DNA of 64,000 bases, taken from positions 2,356,001 through 2,420,000 of the forward strand of contig NZ_AP018685.1 of the NCBI RefSeq assembly GCF_002218045.2, in the 5' to 3' direction. Made by a program: the position numbers and the translations under genes. Positions 1-14,485 of this stretch are shown here, piece by piece. This stretch comes from Vibrio rumoiensis (lineage in GTDB: Bacteria > Pseudomonadota > Gammaproteobacteria > Enterobacterales > Vibrionaceae). The notes beneath the pieces are model-generated. The model was not told where the DNA came from and did not search any database. It was given only the letters and a program-made list of their open reading frames with translations. Each line of letters starts with the position of its first letter. Position 1 is the first letter of the stretch.

Positions 1-1469
<1,469 letters not shown>

Positions 1470-1728
1470 AAGATTTTGTGACTCAACGAATACTGACTTC
1501 AAACTACCTAAGTAATTTAAAGCTATTATCATTCCAACAGAATGATAATGAATTGACTGTTGCCAATTATTAGTAAACTAATAACTGATTGGTCACTCAG
1601 TTCATTGAAATCATTTTGCTTCCTAAGAAGCTATATTGATTATGATCAACGAGTGCCCACACAGATTGATAGGTTTAAATTGTTAAAGAGCATTGCTTTC
1701 AACGACTTGCGTCGTAAGCAGGAGGCGT
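1470..1728 (-). promoter_or_regulatory. rRNA operon leader with boxA
   Basis: Untranslated leader between the promoter at 1729-1756 and the 16S 5' end. It carries a boxA antitermination element (complement of GCTCTTTAACAATTT, about 1677-1692). It matches the leader of the second operon almost base for base up to the boxA and diverges beyond it. No gene is present; the short ORFs here are chance. Confidence 0.8.
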
Positions 1729-1756
1729 ATAATACGTCATCCTAAATGAAAGTCAA
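1729..1756 (-). promoter_or_regulatory. rRNA operon promoter (downstream operon)
   Basis: On the minus strand a -35 TTGACT (1751-1756) and a -10 TATTAT (1729-1734) are separated by 16 bp. They are followed by a GC-rich discriminator ACGCCTCC, closely resembling enterobacterial rrn P1 promoters. AT-rich sequence upstream could serve as an UP element. It lies about 65 bp downstream of the terminator hairpin of the preceding rRNA operon. Confidence 0.75.
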
Positions 1757-1822
1757 GATAGTATTTTCAATTAAAACTACTATTTTTACTTCACTTTTTA
1801 TTTCAATCTATTTTAGAGAATA

Positions 1823-1846
1823 GAGCCCGTTGTTTTCAACGGGCTC
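1823..1846 (-). terminator. rRNA operon terminator
   Basis: Perfect 10-bp stem GAGCCCGTTG/CAACGGGCTC with a 4-nt loop, directly downstream of the 5S gene. The following T stretch on the minus strand is short (TATTCTCT), so termination may be partly leaky toward the next operon. Confidence 0.75.
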
Positions 1847-1856
1847 TTAAAATAAA

Positions 1857-1969
1857 CCTGGCGATGTCCTACTCTCACATGGAAACCCCACTACCATCGG
1901 CGCTACTTCGTTTCACTTCTGAGTTCGGCATGGAATCAGGTGGGTCCAAAGCGCTATGGTCGCCAAGCA
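1857..1969 (-). rRNA. rrf: 5S ribosomal RNA
   Basis: About 113 nt. The complement contains the hallmark segments GAACTCAGAAGTGAAACG and TAGCGCCGATGGTAGT, and terminal helices TTGGCGACCATAG / CATCGCCAGG. It is the last gene of the complete rRNA operon, 121 nt after the 23S 3' end and 11 nt before the terminator hairpin. Confidence 0.93.
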
Positions 1970-2090
1970 AATTCTTTTGTTAAAACATCTCTAGGATGCT
2001 TTAACTTAATTCGGAAAGCTGTTTGTTCTCACACTCATTCAAGTATGTCTTATATCTATTCAGTCCAACCAAAACCCTTTAGGTGTTGTA

Positions 2091-4936
<2,846 letters not shown>

Positions 4937-5240
4937 CATACAACCCAAAGGGTCTTAATGTATGTTCAACTAAATAAGGTTTTAGTTTTTTGACAATTAA
5001 GAGGGTAATCTTAATTGTCGTTTGCCGGACTCAATAGAATCAATTGCAAGCAATTGATTTGAATACAAGACACTTGAATGTGTGTTGTTGTGTTTATCAC
5101 AAGGATAAACATTGAGAACTTTTATTAAGATAAACATTAAAATGTTTATCTAGTCAGCTTTCCAAATTGTTAAAGAGCAAAGAGTTTCTTTCGAAACCAT
5201 TTTTAAAAACATTCCCTTTTTCAGGAAGTGTGCTTAAAGA
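4937..5240 (-). other. 16S-23S spacer, tRNA-Glu to 23S part
   Basis: Transcribed spacer of the complete rRNA operon, about 300 nt. It contains a boxA antitermination sequence (complement of TGCTCTTTAACAATTT, about 5163-5179), which normally precedes the 23S gene. Locally repeated motifs (AATTGATT, TTTATC) form the processing stem region. No other gene is visible. Confidence 0.7.
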
Positions 5241-5316
5241 TGGTATCCCGTAGGGGAGTCGAACCCCTGTTACCGCCGTGAAAGGGCGGTGTCCTAGGCC
5301 TCTAGACGAACGGGAC
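5241..5316 (-). tRNA. gltT: tRNA-Glu (anticodon TTC)
   Basis: 76 nt including an encoded CCA. Acceptor GTCCCGT pairs with ACGGGAT. The anticodon stem is CCGCC/GGCGG with loop CTTTCAC, so the anticodon is TTC. It sits in the 16S-23S spacer as the only spacer tRNA of this operon. Confidence 0.95.
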
Positions 5317-5410
5317 ACGGACTATGAAAGCATTGGGATGCTTTCAAAACTCTTTTCTATATAAACCTAATCAATCTGTGTGGGTACTCATCAAAAATAA
5401 TCTTTCGTAT

Positions 5411-6937
<1,527 letters not shown>

Positions 6938-7197
6938 AAGATTTTGTGACTCAACGAATACTGACTTCAAACTACCTAAGTAATTTAAAGCTATTATCAT
7001 TCCAACAGAATGATAATGAATTGACTGTGCCAATTATTAGTAAACTAATAACTGATTGGTCACTCAGTTCATTGAAATCATTTTGCTTCCTAAGAAGCTA
7101 TATTGATTATGATCAACGAGTGCCCACACAGATTGATAGGTTTAAATTGTTAAAGAGCGTTGTTCTTCGTGACTGCGTCTCGTTGAACAGGGCGGCC
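6938..7197 (-). promoter_or_regulatory. rRNA operon leader with boxA
   Basis: Leader of the complete operon, almost identical to 1470-1692 up to and including boxA (complement of GCTCTTTAACAATT at 7145-7158). Upstream of the boxA the sequence is specific to this operon. Confidence 0.8.
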
Positions 7198-7225
7198 ATT
7201 CTAACGATTTAATTGAGAGTGTCAA
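7198..7225 (-). promoter_or_regulatory. rRNA operon promoter P2 (proximal)
   Basis: Minus strand -35 TTGACA (7220-7225), 16-bp spacer, -10 TAGAAT (7198-7203), then a GC-rich discriminator GGCCGCCC. AT-rich DNA lies immediately upstream. Confidence 0.75.
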
Positions 7226-7324
7226 ACACTTTTTCAATTTAATTTCGTTAACCTTTTTGAGAAGGTCTGAACCGCTTGACTCGTTGCTGCAGCTAGGCTG
7301 CGTGCTCCGTGTCAGTGAGGTCGC

Positions 7325-7352
7325 ATTATAGAGACGCAGCTCACATTAGCAA
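7325..7352 (-). promoter_or_regulatory. rRNA operon promoter P1 (distal)
   Basis: Minus strand -35 TTGCTA (7347-7352), 16-bp spacer, -10 TATAAT (7325-7330), followed by GCGACCTC, the stringent-type discriminator seen in rrn P1 promoters. An A/T run (AAAAAAAA) just upstream could be an UP element. The rest of 7353-7490 is AT-rich with no gene. Confidence 0.75.
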
Positions 7353-7490
7353 GGCTTTTTTTTGAAAAACTTTAAAAACACGCATTAAGCGTTCATATTT
7401 CACCCAAACGCTTATTTATACAACTTTAATCTTAACTTAATAACAAGTTACCCACAGGGTGGAGAGGTTTCTATCAATTTTATATATAAA

Positions 7491-7515
7491 AGAGGCTCCT
7501 TAATCAGGAGCCTCT
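7491..7515 (-). terminator. terminator of cysJIH
   Basis: Stem AGAGGCTCC/GGAGCCTCT with a 7-nt loop, followed on the minus strand by TTTTATATA. It lies 35 nt after the cysH stop. Confidence 0.8.
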
Positions 7516-7550
7516 CTCATTTACATTAGATTAATGGCGGGAGCGATCTT

Positions 7551-8333
7551 TTATATTCCCGAGCCATCTTGTTGCTGTTCAGGATCATCTTCATGGAGTC
7601 CACACTCTCTTTTTAGTCCAAAGAACCGTGTTTCTTCTTCTGACATTCCAGGTTCCCACTTGCGAGTGGTATGCGTATCTCCAACTGAAAGGTATCCTTC
7701 CTCCCATAGAGGATGATAGGACAAACCGTTTCTTTCTAGGTATTGATGTATCTCTTTATTACTCCAGTCAATGATAGGTAAAAACTTAAAGACACCATTT
7801 TGAACCGCGAGTATAGGTAATCCATTACGGCTATTTGATTGATCACGTCTCAAGCCAGAAAACCAAGTAGATACATTGAGCTCTTTTAATGCACGTCGCA
7901 TTGGTTCTACTTTATTTATCTTATTGTACTTTTCTATTCCGTCGACACCTTGCTCCCAAAGTTTGCCATAAGAAGCTTCCTGCCAATTAGGGCTTTGTTC
8001 AGCTCGGAAAACTTGCAAGTTAAGATTCAGTTTCTCTTTTAACTCGTCAATAAATCGATATGTCTCAGGAAATAGATACCCGGTATCAGTCAATATAACC
8101 GGAATATTAGCTTTAGCTTCTGTCGCCAAGTGCAACATCACAGCTGCTTGGATACCGAAACTTGAAGATACGGCAGCTTCACCTGGTAAATTTTCCAGCG
8201 CCCATCGAATTCTTTCTTGGGCAGTCATCTCTTCGAGTTGCGCATTAATCTCTGCAAGCTTTAAGCTTTGTTCGACTTTATTAAGATTGACTAGCTCTTC
8301 TAAATCAAGACTCTTTTCTTGTGTACTATGCAT
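7551..8333 (-). CDS. cysH: phosphoadenosine phosphosulfate (PAPS) reductase
   Basis: 260 aa. Reduces PAPS to sulfite with thioredoxin (or glutaredoxin) as electron donor, in cytosolic sulfate assimilation. The PP-loop-like motif SSFGIQAAVML (about residues 57-67) binds the nucleotide. The family hallmark KRECGLHE, with the single catalytic cysteine, is near residue 241. Length matches E. coli CysH (244 aa) with a slightly longer N-terminus. It is the last gene of cysJIH and overlaps the cysI 3' end by 8 nt, implying translational coupling. The operon is presumably CysB-activated, judging from the family. Confidence 0.96.
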   Translation of the reverse strand: MHSTQEKSLDLEELVNLNKVEQSLKLAEINAQLEEMTAQERIRWALENLPGEAAVSSSFGIQAAVMLHLATEAKANIPVILTDTGYLFPETYRFIDELKEKLNLNLQVFRAEQSPNWQEASYGKLWEQGVDGIEKYNKINKVEPMRRALKELNVSTWFSGLRRDQSNSRNGLPILAVQNGVFKFLPIIDWSNKEIHQYLERNGLSYHPLWEEGYLSVGDTHTTRKWEPGMSEEETRFFGLKRECGLHEDDPEQQQDGSGI

Positions 8334-10053
8334 GGAAGTCCCTCTTCGAGATCACGACCTCTTCTATAATACCAACACGGATGACAAAATCGCCAAACGC
8401 TTCTTTTTCGTCACGTTCTTTGGACCAACGAGCCACCAGCCCATCAATCTCTTGTAGAATTTGCTTATCCGTAATGTTCTCTTTATACATCTTAGGAATA
8501 CGAGTACCACTACGATTACCGCCTAAGTGTAAGTTATAACGCCCAGGGGCTTTGCCAACTAAACCAATCTCAGCCAACATTGCTCGCCCACATCCGTTAG
8601 GACAACCTGTGACACGTAAAATAATGTTATCTTCTTTAGGTAACTGGTGTTTTTCTAAAACCCCTTCGACTTCAGTTACAAAAGAGGGAAGGAAACGTTC
8701 TGCCTCTGCCATCGCTAATGGACAGGTTGGAAATGCCACACACGCCATTGAGTTTTTACGCTGCTCACTAATAGAAGCATCCATTAACCCATGTGCTACA
8801 GCAATACTTTCTATTAGTTCTTTTTGATCTGCTGATACGCCTGCAACAATCAAGTTTTGGTTTGCAGTAATACGGAAGTCACCTTTATGTACTTTTGCTA
8901 ATTCAGCCATACCAGTCTTAAGTGGTTTACCTGGATAATCTAAAATACGACCATTCTCTATAAACAGAGACAAGTAGTGTTTACCATCAATACCTTCAGA
9001 CCAACCAATGCGATCACCACGCTCAGTAAACTCATAAGGACGACTTTCTTCAAATTTACTACCAGCGCGTTTTTCAACTTCCGCTTTAAATACATCAATA
9101 CCAACGCGGTCTAGTGTATATTTAGTTTTGGCATTTTTACGGTTAGAACGGTTGCCCCAATCACGTTGAGTCGTTACCACAGCTTCAGCAAACGCCAAAG
9201 TTTGATCGACTGGAATAAAGCCAAAGTCATCTGCACGACGAGGATACGTTGAGGTATCACCATGTGTCATTGCAAGGCCCCCGCCCACCAGTACGTTAAA
9301 ACCGATTAACTTACCGTCTTCTTCAATTGCTACAAAGTTCAGATCATTGGCATGAACATCGACATCATTCAGTGGTGGAATAGCAATCGTGGTTTTAAAT
9401 TTACGTGGTAAGTAAGTTCGACCTAAAATAGGTTCTTCCTCTTGTACGGTACTATCGATTTTTTCCGCATCCAACCAAACTTCCGCATAACCTCGAGCAT
9501 GTGGCAAAAAGTGTTCACTGATTTTCTTTGACCACTCATACGCTTCTTGGTGTACTTCTGATTGATAAGGGTTCGCTGTACATAGCACATTTCGGTTCAT
9601 ATCAGCCGCAGTACCAATCGAGTCAATACCGATCGAATTAAGCGCCTTATGCACCTTCTTAATATTGGGTTTTAAAATACCGTGATATTGAAACGTTTGA
9701 CGTGTGGTTAAACGAATACTGCCATATAGAGTATGTTCATCAGCCCACTTATCAACACCAAGCCATTGGGTTGGAGTGATCACACCAGCCGGTAAACGCG
9801 CACGAACCATTAAAGTATGCAATGGCTCCAGTTTTTGCTTGGCACGCTCAGCTCGGATGTCACGGTCATCTTGTAAATACATGCCGTGGAAACGAATCAA
9901 TGTAAAGTTGTCGCCTGTCACTGCACCGGTGATGGGGTTTTGTAGATCTTCTGCAATCGTGCCACGTAAAAAATTACTTTCGGCTTTTAAACGCTCACCA
10001 TCAGAAAGTGGACCTAATACTTCACCTAATACTACTTGTTCTTTCGTGCTCAT
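8326..10053 (-). CDS. cysI: sulfite reductase hemoprotein beta subunit
   Basis: 575 aa (E. coli 570). Carries the coupled siroheme and [4Fe-4S] centre where sulfite is reduced by six electrons to sulfide. Two repeated ferredoxin-like/nitrite-sulfite reductase modules are present. The cluster ligands lie in ACVAFPTCPLAMAEAE (about 430-445) and TGCPNGCGRA (about 475-484), i.e. the CX5C and CX3C pairs. It works in complex with CysJ. The start codon overlaps the cysJ stop (TAATG), so the operon order is cysJ-cysI-cysH. Confidence 0.97.
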   Translation of the reverse strand: MSTKEQVVLGEVLGPLSDGERLKAESNFLRGTIAEDLQNPITGAVTGDNFTLIRFHGMYLQDDRDIRAERAKQKLEPLHTLMVRARLPAGVITPTQWLGVDKWADEHTLYGSIRLTTRQTFQYHGILKPNIKKVHKALNSIGIDSIGTAADMNRNVLCTANPYQSEVHQEAYEWSKKISEHFLPHARGYAEVWLDAEKIDSTVQEEEPILGRTYLPRKFKTTIAIPPLNDVDVHANDLNFVAIEEDGKLIGFNVLVGGGLAMTHGDTSTYPRRADDFGFIPVDQTLAFAEAVVTTQRDWGNRSNRKNAKTKYTLDRVGIDVFKAEVEKRAGSKFEESRPYEFTERGDRIGWSEGIDGKHYLSLFIENGRILDYPGKPLKTGMAELAKVHKGDFRITANQNLIVAGVSADQKELIESIAVAHGLMDASISEQRKNSMACVAFPTCPLAMAEAERFLPSFVTEVEGVLEKHQLPKEDNIILRVTGCPNGCGRAMLAEIGLVGKAPGRYNLHLGGNRSGTRIPKMYKENITDKQILQEIDGLVARWSKERDEKEAFGDFVIRVGIIEEVVISKRDFHA

Positions 10054-11867
10054 TAGTACACATCCCTTTGATAACGTTTTGCTTTGCGTAGGTCATTTAC
10101 AAAAGATTCCGCTTGCTCTCGACCTAGTTTCCCTTGTTCTTGCGTAACTGAAATTAATGCTTCATGAACATCTTTAGCCATACGATTTGCATCGCCACAT
10201 ATATAAACGTATGCACCTTGCTGTAACCATTGCCACACTTCAGCAGCATTTTCTAAAATTCGATCTTGCACATATACTTTCTCAGCCTGATCTCGGCTAA
10301 AGGCAACATCTAATTTTGTTAACACACCTGATTTCAAATATTTTTGCCATTCAACTTGGTATAAGAAATCCTGAGTGAAGGTACGATCGCCAAAGAATAA
10401 CCAGTTTTTACCTTCTGCATCTCGTGCTTCTCGTTCTTGGATAAAACTACGAAATGGCGCGATCCCCGTTCCAGGACCAATCATGATTACAGGGGTATTA
10501 TCATCTTCTGGCAGCTTGAAGTTATTATTGTGCTCTATAAAGACCTTAACTTTATCGCCTTCTTCCAATCGATGAGTCAGATAATGAGACGCACCACCAT
10601 AGCGGGTTTCATCACCTTGTTGATATTCAACTAGACCGACGGTTAAATGCACTTCATCCTCCACTTCCGCTTGGCTTGACGCTATCGAATAAAGCCTTGG
10701 CGTTAATTTTCGGAATAGTCCAGCAAGCTCTTCTGCCGTAAGTTTGGTTTTCTTTTCTTTTAAAACATCAAGGATCTGAGTATTACCGGCATACTCACGC
10801 AGTTTATCTTTATCTTCCACCAGCTTTTGTAGCTTCTTACTACCAGAGAGCTCGGAATACTTTGTGACAAGTTGCGGGTTAGATGCCGTAATTTCAAACT
10901 TATTAACCAAAGCGCTATGAATAGAAATACTATCGCCATCCAGTTCGATACTTTCGATTCCAGATAAACTAACTTGATCTAAAATTGCCGCAACGAGATC
11001 TGAACTGTTTTCATACCATACACCGAGTGCATCACCAGGTTGATAAGTGATCCCTGAGCCTTCAAGATCTATTTCAATATGTCGAACATCTTTACCTGAA
11101 TCACGCCCGGTAATCTTCTGGCTTGTCAGTAAACTAGCAGTGTAAGGGGTTTGTTTATTCCATGGGTTTTCTGTATGAGCCGCTTGACCTACAGGTAATT
11201 GCACAACTTGAGCATCGCTTGCCGATAGTGTTTCTTTTACTTTTTCTAAAGCTTGTTTACGCCACTCACTGGCTGATGCTTCATAGTCAACATCACAATC
11301 AAGACGATCAAGGAAAGCGGTTGCACCAAGCTTGCTTAAATAGTTATCAAAGTCTTTACCAGTTTGGCAGAAAAACTCATAGCTAGAATCACCTAATGCA
11401 ATAACGGCATATTTTAAGTTCGCTAATTTAGGCGCTTTTTTCGATTGAAGAAATTCATGCAACTCAATGGCATTATCTGGCGCTTCACCTTCACCATTGG
11501 TTGAAGCAACAATGATGACATGGGTTTCTTTGGCGAGATTCTTACCTTTGTAGTCACTAGCATCAAATAGTTCTACCGCGATACCATTAGCATCGGCTTC
11601 ATTCTTTAACGCTTCAGCGACACCTTTGGCATTCCCCGTTTGCGAGGCATAGATAATAGTCAATTTGCCAGCAGGCTCAGCAGCTACTGAAAGTTGAGAT
11701 TGACTCGCACCTGCGGTTGATGGTTGCCCGGTCTGGCTTAGCCCCCAGAAGTAACCACTCACCCACGCAAGTTGCTGTGGTGATAACTCAGACATAGCCT
11801 GCTGCAATTGACCGATTTGCTGATCATTGAGCGGACTAGCCAAAGCTGAAAGATCCTTAAGTAACAT
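10053..11867 (-). CDS. cysJ: sulfite reductase flavoprotein alpha subunit
   Basis: 604 aa (E. coli 599). Transfers electrons from NADPH through FAD and FMN to the CysI hemoprotein. Residues about 65-205 form a flavodoxin (FMN) domain with IIYASQTGNAKGVAE and STNGEGEAPDN. Then comes an FAD domain with RLYSIASS (about 394). A ferredoxin-reductase NADPH domain with MIGPGTGIAPFRSF (about 463) ends with the typical KRYQRDVY. It is the first gene of cysJIH. SD AGGAT stands a few bases before ATG. Confidence 0.97.
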   Translation of the reverse strand: MLLKDLSALASPLNDQQIGQLQQAMSELSPQQLAWVSGYFWGLSQTGQPSTAGASQSQLSVAAEPAGKLTIIYASQTGNAKGVAEALKNEADANGIAVELFDASDYKGKNLAKETHVIIVASTNGEGEAPDNAIELHEFLQSKKAPKLANLKYAVIALGDSSYEFFCQTGKDFDNYLSKLGATAFLDRLDCDVDYEASASEWRKQALEKVKETLSASDAQVVQLPVGQAAHTENPWNKQTPYTASLLTSQKITGRDSGKDVRHIEIDLEGSGITYQPGDALGVWYENSSDLVAAILDQVSLSGIESIELDGDSISIHSALVNKFEITASNPQLVTKYSELSGSKKLQKLVEDKDKLREYAGNTQILDVLKEKKTKLTAEELAGLFRKLTPRLYSIASSQAEVEDEVHLTVGLVEYQQGDETRYGGASHYLTHRLEEGDKVKVFIEHNNNFKLPEDDNTPVIMIGPGTGIAPFRSFIQEREARDAEGKNWLFFGDRTFTQDFLYQVEWQKYLKSGVLTKLDVAFSRDQAEKVYVQDRILENAAEVWQWLQQGAYVYICGDANRMAKDVHEALISVTQEQGKLGREQAESFVNDLRKAKRYQRDVY

Positions 11868-11886
11868 GTCACGACATCCTATCTTT

Positions 11887-11914
11887 TATATAAGCTGAAA
11901 TGCTCTCAGTTCAA
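11887..11914 (-). promoter_or_regulatory. probable cysJIH promoter
   Basis: Minus strand -35 TTGAAC (11909-11914), 16-bp spacer, -10 TATATA (11887-11892). The predicted start is only about 12 nt before the cysJ ATG. CysB sites are degenerate; the AT-rich DNA from 11915 to about 12060 is where one would be expected, but none can be asserted. Confidence 0.5.
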
Positions 11915-12084
11915 GTGGGAACATTTAGGGATACAATATTATTGCTTCATGACAATAGATTAACGATTCTGATGAATCGCGAGAAAGAATTGATAAGTAT
12001 GTTTTATAACTTTTTGGAAATAAGGAAGGTGCTAAACAATAAGAGGATAGGAAAATGGCCATTAGACCACTTATTTATAGAAGG

Positions 12085-12315
12085 CTATTTGTTAGCAATA
12101 CGAACTTGTTTAAAACCGACATCTAAAGCAGAACGAGAGGCTTCATCAGCATCTTGATAATGACATTCTTGTCCATGCTCATCAGTAAGCAACACTAAGC
12201 CACCTCGGTTATGACGAAACTCCACTATCCAGCTCTCCTCTTCAATAGAGGATTCAATAATCGCTTCAATCAATTGCTTATCTTTATATAAGCGGCGAAG
12301 TTCTGTCACTGTCAT
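12085..12315 (-). CDS. conserved small protein of unknown function
   Basis: 76 aa from the ATG at 12315, which has a good SD (GGAAGGA, about 6 nt upstream). An in-frame ATG 24 nt further upstream lacks one. The protein is soluble and charged, with no signal peptide. It starts MTVTELRRLYKDKQL and contains WIVEFRHNRGGLVLLTD, suggesting a small alpha/beta fold. I recall similar proteins in other Vibrio but no assigned function. It lies between cysJ and pspG on the same strand, separated by more than 100 nt on the pspG side, so it is probably its own transcript. Confidence 0.7.
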   Translation of the reverse strand: MTVTELRRLYKDKQLIEAIIESSIEEESWIVEFRHNRGGLVLLTDEHGQECHYQDADEASRSALDVGFKQVRIANK

Positions 12316-12418
12316 GATGTGTCCTTCCATGTCACCCACAATGCTTACTCATTAATCATGGCGCAAATTTCAGAACTTGCTAGTTTGGATAGTGAATTGC
12401 TCTACCTCTATCAAAAAA

Positions 12419-12631
12419 TCAATTAGAGGTAGGCTTATTGTAGTGTTTATAAATATACAGACCGATCAATGCGACAATAATCCAAGGCAGTAATTTTATC
12501 ACCGCCCCAACCATACTCACTATAAAGGCAAACAGCAGCGCTGCCGCTAAAGCAATAAAGAAAGTCACTATTGTTACACCGGTGAACATCAACATACCGA
12601 TAAATACGAGAATACAAAGCAGCTCAAACAT
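12419..12631 (-). CDS. pspG: phage shock protein G
   Basis: 70 aa, almost entirely hydrophobic: two or three membrane segments (about 3-22, 25-43, 46-62) and the motif GAVIKLLPWIIVALIGLYIYK, resembling E. coli PspG (MIKLLPW). PspG is an inner-membrane effector of the PspF/sigma-54 envelope-stress response. As in E. coli it lies next to dusA and zur. A well-formed sigma-54 promoter precedes it. Confidence 0.85.
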   Translation of the reverse strand: MFELLCILVFIGMLMFTGVTIVTFFIALAAALLFAFIVSMVGAVIKLLPWIIVALIGLYIYKHYNKPTSN

Positions 12632-12678
12632 AAATAGCCCTATTTCATCAAAGTTAGATTATTGCATTTACTTAGTTA

Positions 12679-12695
12679 TGCAGATTACGCGCCAA
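12679..12695 (-). promoter_or_regulatory. sigma-54 (RpoN) promoter of pspG
   Basis: Minus strand TTGGCGCG-TAATC-TGCAT. The invariant GG (plus 12692-12693) and GC (plus 12680-12681) are exactly 10 bp apart, as sigma-54 needs, and the surrounding bases fit TGGCACG-N4-TTGCA with two changes. The start would be near 12668, giving a leader of about 37 nt. PspF would act from further upstream. Confidence 0.7.
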
Positions 12696-12764
12696 GTTTC
12701 ACAAAATTTAAAGCCATAATATTCAATAAGTTAAAATCAACAACAGTAAATACAAAATAAAAAA

Positions 12765-12797
12765 GGCGGATTTAGCCAATAAAAGGTCAAATCCGCC
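12765..12797 (-). terminator. terminator of dusA
   Basis: Stem GGCGGATTT/AAATCCGCC closed by a further GCC/GGT step, followed on the minus strand by TTTTTTATTTTG. It lies just after the dusA stop. Confidence 0.85.
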
Positions 12798-12813
12798 ATC
12801 TTAATAAAGAGGG

Positions 12814-13800
12814 TTATACGTCTAATTCTGCTGGAATTTTTGCGAGTGCAGCTTCAACCACTTCAACCCCTGAACCTGGCTTATGCGCATTCTCACTAAT
12901 ATAGCGTCGCCATTGACGCGCACCTGGCATTGCTTGGAATAAACCTAACATATGGCGAGTGATGTGACCGAGGCTAGCGCCGGCTGCCATTTCTTGTTCA
13001 ATATAAGGCAGCATTTCTTGGACAACTTGACGGCGTTTTTTTATCGGTTTGTCACAACCAAATATTTTCTGGTCGACCTCTGCTAACAAATACGGATTTT
13101 GATAAGCTTCGCGCCCCACCATCACCCCATCAAGATGTTCAAGATGCGTTAATGAATCCTCAATAGTTTTCACGCCACCATTGATCGCAATGGTCAAATG
13201 AGGGAAATCTTGCTTGAGTTGGTACGCGCGAGGGTAGTCCAATTCTGGGATTTCACGGTTTTCTTTTGGGCTTAATCCACTCAACCACGCTTTACGAGCA
13301 TGAATCGTAAATTGATCAACGCCGCCCTGTTCACTCACCATAGAAATAAAGCGAGTTAAAAACTCATAGGAGTCTTGGTCATCAATCCCAATACGTGTTT
13401 TTACCGTTACAGGAATATCGACGACTTCACGCATCGCCGACATGCAATCGGCCACCAGTTCAGGCTCCGCCATTAAACACGCGCCAAATTTACCATTTTG
13501 TACACGATCAGATGGACAACCGACGTTTAAGTTAATTTCGTCATAGCCACGCTCTTGAGCAAGCTTAGCGCAATGGGCTAAATCAACTGGATTCGAACCA
13601 CCAAGTTGCAGTGCAATTGGGTGTTCCTGTTGACTAAACTGAAGAAAGTCACCTTTACCATGAATAATTGCCCCCGTTGTTACCATTTCGGTATACAACA
13701 GCGTATGCTCAGTTAATAAACGATGGAAATAACGACAGTGACGATCGGTCCAATCGAGCATGGGAGCGATAGAAAAACGTTGCATTGGGTAATTATTCAT
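12814..13800 (-). CDS. dusA: tRNA-dihydrouridine(20/20a) synthase
   Basis: 328 aa. FMN-dependent enzyme that reduces U20/U20a in the tRNA D-loop using NADPH. TIM-barrel features: APMLDWTDRHCRYFHR at residue 12, and the catalytic cysteine in NVGCPSDRVQNGKFGACLM (about 92-110). A C-terminal helical domain binds tRNA. Length agrees with E. coli DusA (345 or 330 aa depending on start). Divergent from zur, with 143 bp between them, and followed by its own terminator. Confidence 0.95.
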   Translation of the reverse strand: MNNYPMQRFSIAPMLDWTDRHCRYFHRLLTEHTLLYTEMVTTGAIIHGKGDFLQFSQQEHPIALQLGGSNPVDLAHCAKLAQERGYDEINLNVGCPSDRVQNGKFGACLMAEPELVADCMSAMREVVDIPVTVKTRIGIDDQDSYEFLTRFISMVSEQGGVDQFTIHARKAWLSGLSPKENREIPELDYPRAYQLKQDFPHLTIAINGGVKTIEDSLTHLEHLDGVMVGREAYQNPYLLAEVDQKIFGCDKPIKKRRQVVQEMLPYIEQEMAAGASLGHITRHMLGLFQAMPGARQWRRYISENAHKPGSGVEVVEAALAKIPAELDV

Positions 13801-13943
13801 AATGGTATATGGGATAAATATCTCTGATTTATGTAGCCAAATATTTTACCATAGGCAGCAAAGGCGTACACCAATGAAAAAGAAATAGCGGTGACTCGCT
13901 CTATCATTGTTGTATTTAAAAGAAAAAATTAAGGCTAAAAATT

Positions 13944-14399
13944 TTGAATAAACGTTTAATCCAACAAGTGACTGACCTTTGCCAGCAAAGAGGGGTTCGC
14001 CTCACCTCGCAACGTCAACAAGTACTTGAACTTATTTGGCAGCAAAAGGGCTCTTCTACCGCTTATGAATTACTGGATAAACTCAAACAAACCGAACCTC
14101 AAGCGAAACCGCCTACTGTCTATCGCGCATTAGAGTTTTTACTTGAACAAGGCTTTATTCATCGTGTGGAGTCGACCAATAGCTTTGTTTCTTGCTGCTT
14201 TTTTGATGAGCATGATTGCCATGGTAACAATAAGCATTTTTCACACTTATTAATTTGTGATCAATGTGGTGATGTTAGTGAACTTCAAGATGACGCTTTA
14301 GTGGCATTATTGACTAAAAATATTGCTCAACATGGATTTAAGCTAACGAACCATGTCATCGAAACACATGGGATTTGCCGAAACTGTCAATCTGACTAA
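13944..14399 (+). CDS. zur: zinc uptake regulator Zur (Fur family)
   Basis: 151 aa. Zinc-sensing repressor; with bound Zn it blocks zinc-uptake genes. An N-terminal winged helix (RLTSQRQQVLELIWQ; PPTVYRALEFLLEQGF) is followed by a metal/dimer domain with structural Zn cysteines C105xxC108 (CDQCG) and C145xxC148 (CRNC), and the regulatory CCFFDEHDCH region (84-93). The start is TTG at 13944 with AAGG 9 nt upstream; no ATG fits. Its likely targets are in this window: the boxes at 55230-55244 and 56042-56056. Confidence 0.92.
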   Translation: MNKRLIQQVTDLCQQRGVRLTSQRQQVLELIWQQKGSSTAYELLDKLKQTEPQAKPPTVYRALEFLLEQGFIHRVESTNSFVSCCFFDEHDCHGNNKHFSHLLICDQCGDVSELQDDALVALLTKNIAQHGFKLTNHVIETHGICRNCQSD

Positions 14400-14433
14400 T
14401 TTTTCTCATTCTTCATTTCCAAATTCACGCATA

Positions 14434-14465
14434 AAAAAAGAGAAGCCAATTTGAGCTTCTCTTTT
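14434..14465. terminator. bidirectional terminator between zur and pgi
   Basis: AAAAAGAGAAGC and GCTTCTCTTTTT flank an 8-nt loop between two convergent genes; A and T tracts suit both strands. Confidence 0.85.
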
Positions 14466-14485
14466 TATATCAGATTCTTAATAAC

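Larger units (their letters stand above)
6938..7550. other. rRNA promoter / cysH downstream spacer
   Basis: 613 nt without a protein gene: rRNA leader (6938-7197), two rRNA promoters (7198-7352), AT-rich DNA with no motif I can name (7353-7490), and the cysJIH terminator (7491-7515). Confidence 0.7.

Noticed and set aside
11900..12157. 85-aa ORF upstream of cysJ
   Set aside because: Crosses the cysJ promoter and the end of the small conserved gene on the other strand; composition is not protein-like.
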